The notes under the pieces were generated by a model. It was not told the DNA's origin and searched no databases. It saw only the letters and a list, made by a program, of their open reading frames with translations. The translations under genes were made by a program, and so were the position numbers. From the NCBI GenBank assembly GCA_030614305.1, contig JAUWKH010000095.1:1-6732 (forward strand): a DNA stretch of 6,732 nt, given 5' to 3'. Shown here in pieces: positions 4,822 through 6,732 of this stretch (positions are counted from its first letter, which is position 1; every line of letters starts with the position of its first letter). The DNA is from Bacteroidota bacterium (lineage in GTDB: Bacteria; Bacteroidota; Bacteroidia; Bacteroidales; JADFUO01).

Positions 4822-6732
4822 ATGAAAAACAAAAAACAAATCTTAAAAATCAGCGTGATACTTCCTGTACTGCTGATTTCGCTTTTAGCAATTTATTCTT
4901 TACCGGTAAAAAAAGAATTATCCGAAAGAGAAAAGCATGAACAATTCCTGAATAAAGAATATAAAAATATTCCAAATTGTTCCGAAGAAGAATTGAAAGA
5001 TGTTTCTGAAGTCAACCATCCTGACCTGGCTGCAATTCAAAATTATTTTATGACTTTGGACCCCGAATTAGGCCGGGTTCCGGTTGAAAGACTTAAAGAA
5101 GCTTACAAACAAACCAAAGCAATCCGCGATCAAAGCAAATTAAAATCAGGAGCTATGTCAATGGAGTGGGAAGGCACTGGAGCAGTAATGGGCGGACGCG
5201 CCCGTGCACTTATGTTTGACCCTAATGACAACACTAACAACAAAGTTTGGTCAGGTGGCGTTACTGGAGGTTTATGGTATAATAACGATATTACCGGCGA
5301 AGATTCTCAATGGATTCCGGTTGATGATTTCTGGAGTAGCCTGTCAATAAGTTGCATTACTTACGACCCGAATGATCCACAAATTTTTTATGTAGGGACA
5401 GGTGAAGTTCAAACAGCTTTTACAACTTATCGTGAATCTTCAGGTGTTGGAGTTGGTATTTTCAGATCAACAAACGGTGGCAATAACTGGCAGTTGTTAC
5501 CCTCAACCGAAGAATTTAAATATATTACCGAAATAGCTGTAAGAAATGAAAATAATGTTAGTGTGATTTATGCCGGAGTGGCTTCAGGATTTTATCATGG
5601 TGAAGATCATCAAAGTTTACCGACTGACGGATTATACCGTTCAGACGACAACGGACAAACATGGGAACAGGTATTACCCAATATTACTGATGAAGAAATT
5701 CCATATGCTGTTTCAAATGTAAAAACAGGTGTTGATGGGAGAATATATGTCGGGACAATTCAAAATATTAATGGTAATGGCGGTGCAACAATCCTGTATT
5801 CAGATGACGGAACTGCCGGAAGCTGGACAGTTTACGAAGATTACAGGATAATAATTGAAAATCATGGAAGCTATAATCTCCCGGGTAGGGTAATTATTGC
5901 CTGTGCTCCTTCAGATGAAAATATTGTTTTTGCATTTCTTGCAGCCGGATATACAAGCGGTTTTAATTACTATCAAGGAAGGTATATTCTTCGTTCTGAA
6001 GACAAAGGAGCTACATGGTCTTCTATTAACAAACCAAACTCAGGCGACTGGGCTAATCTTGCGTGGCATGCTTTGATTGGTGTTGTTGACCCAAATGATC
6101 CGACAAATCTTTATGTGGGTGGCCTGGATGTATGGAAAACTACTAATACAGGAATTACCTGGAACCATTTATCTGACTGGGCGCTGATGTATTATGGTGG
6201 CGGCGATGAATATGTTCATGCAGACCAGCATGCACAGCTTTATAAACCGGGCTCACCCGAAGAAATGATATTTGCATCTGACGGTGGTATTTTTTATACT
6301 GCAAATAGCTCTTCTTTAAGCCCTGTTTTTCAGGAAAGAAATAATAATTTTAATACTTTACAATTTTATACTTGCGCAATATCTCCTGTTGCAGGGGAAG
6401 AAAAATATGTTGGCGGACTTCAGGATAACGGAACTCTTTATTATACAGGTTCACCATTATCAATTTTTGATATGATTGACGGCGGTGACGGTGCCTATTG
6501 TTTTACTGACAAAAACGAGCCACCAATCATGATCACTTCGGTTTATTACAACAGGTATACTGTTTTTATTAATGGATCACAAACAAATTATATCGGCGAT
6601 TATCAAAGCGGTGTTTTTATCAACCCTGCTGATTATGATTATAATTTGAATACTATTTATGCTAATGCGGTTTCTTTTAGCGGGAATCAGTCAAACAGAA
6701 TACTCAGAATTACAAATATTTTAGGAAATGAA
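4822..6732 (+). CDS. Exported Asp-box (BNR/sialidase-like) beta-propeller protein, 3' end outside the window
   Basis: The reading frame is open for 637 codons from the ATG at 4822 to the right edge, with no stop. Residues 1-27 have a lysine-rich start and a hydrophobic core, a Sec-type signal peptide or anchor. Residues 30-110 are charged and probably helical. From about 115 the protein is a beta-propeller with Asp-box motifs STNGGNNW (216-223), SDDNGQTW (274-281), SDDGTAGSW (327-335, one extra residue), SEDKGATW (392-399) and TTNTGITW (440-447). Recurrent strands DPNDPQIFYVG (183-192) and DPNDPTNLYVG (423-432), a HADQHA block (466-471) and GGLQDNGT (531-538) are also present. These features are common in large secreted proteins of this phylum annotated as sialidase- or GH74-like; many end in a type IX secretion sorting domain, which would lie beyond the window. 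The Asp-box is structural, so no enzyme activity can be assigned, and binding or adhesion is equally possible. There is no Shine-Dalgarno sequence; the start was chosen because it opens the signal peptide. Confidence 0.92.
   Translation, partial: MKNKKQILKISVILPVLLISLLAIYSLPVKKELSEREKHEQFLNKEYKNIPNCSEEELKDVSEVNHPDLAAIQNYFMTLDPELGRVPVERLKEAYKQTKAIRDQSKLKSGAMSMEWEGTGAVMGGRARALMFDPNDNTNNKVWSGGVTGGLWYNNDITGEDSQWIPVDDFWSSLSISCITYDPNDPQIFYVGTGEVQTAFTTYRESSGVGVGIFRSTNGGNNWQLLPSTEEFKYITEIAVRNENNVSVIYAGVASGFYHGEDHQSLPTDGLYRSDDNGQTWEQVLPNITDEEIPYAVSNVKTGVDGRIYVGTIQNINGNGGATILYSDDGTAGSWTVYEDYRIIIENHGSYNLPGRVIIACAPSDENIVFAFLAAGYTSGFNYYQGRYILRSEDKGATWSSINKPNSGDWANLAWHALIGVVDPNDPTNLYVGGLDVWKTTNTGITWNHLSDWALMYYGGGDEYVHADQHAQLYKPGSPEEMIFASDGGIFYTANSSSLSPVFQERNNNFNTLQFYTCAISPVAGEEKYVGGLQDNGTLYYTGSPLSIFDMIDGGDGAYCFTDKNEPPIMITSVYYNRYTVFINGSQTNYIGDYQSGVFINPADYDYNLNTIYANAVSFSGNQSNRILRITNILGNE

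Overview
The window looks like chromosomal DNA from a Bacteroidetes/Bacteroidota bacterium. Three observations support this. It is AT-rich, and starts lack Shine-Dalgarno sequences but have A-rich leaders. Two upstream regions carry TTTG...TAnnTTTG promoter elements typical of that phylum. It also encodes an SCKKDDE-type lipoprotein and an Asp-box propeller protein of the kind these bacteria secrete. The species cannot be named from the sequence alone.

Layout from left to right. Bases 1-81 are the last 26 codons of a plus-strand gene that reads like the C-terminus of dodecin, a small flavin-storage protein. It converges on a minus-strand block running from 3215 down to 186. In transcription order that block holds a YefM-type antitoxin (3215-2961), a YoeB-type RNase toxin (2964-2701, 4-base overlap), a class II aldolase/adducin-family sugar-phosphate enzyme (2637-2011) and a YgiQ-family radical SAM protein (1949-186). 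The last two follow with gaps of about 60 bases and could be read through, but no shared function is evident. The toxin-antitoxin promoter is well defined, with an inverted repeat of two GTAC cores flanking its -7 box.

Upstream of that block, also on the minus strand, is a predicted lipoprotein gene (4264-3353) with its own promoter and a possible terminator. It combines an Ig-like N-terminal domain with only the C-terminal end (GHTH...NSGSW) of a calcineurin-like phosphoesterase. The metal-binding first half of the phosphoesterase fold is absent, which suggests an in-frame internal deletion. By eye this gene is also richer in G+C than ygiQ.

A 557-base gene-free stretch (4265-4821) separates it from a divergent plus-strand gene (4822 to the right edge, open). 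That gene encodes a large exported beta-propeller protein with five Asp-box (BNR) motifs. The gap holds a 54-base nested palindrome (4354-4407) and two further inverted repeats.

I found no new multi-gene system. The points most worth checking are the gutted phosphoesterase, the operator/promoter geometry of the toxin-antitoxin pair, the palindromic element, and a conserved-looking second cysteine cluster in YgiQ.
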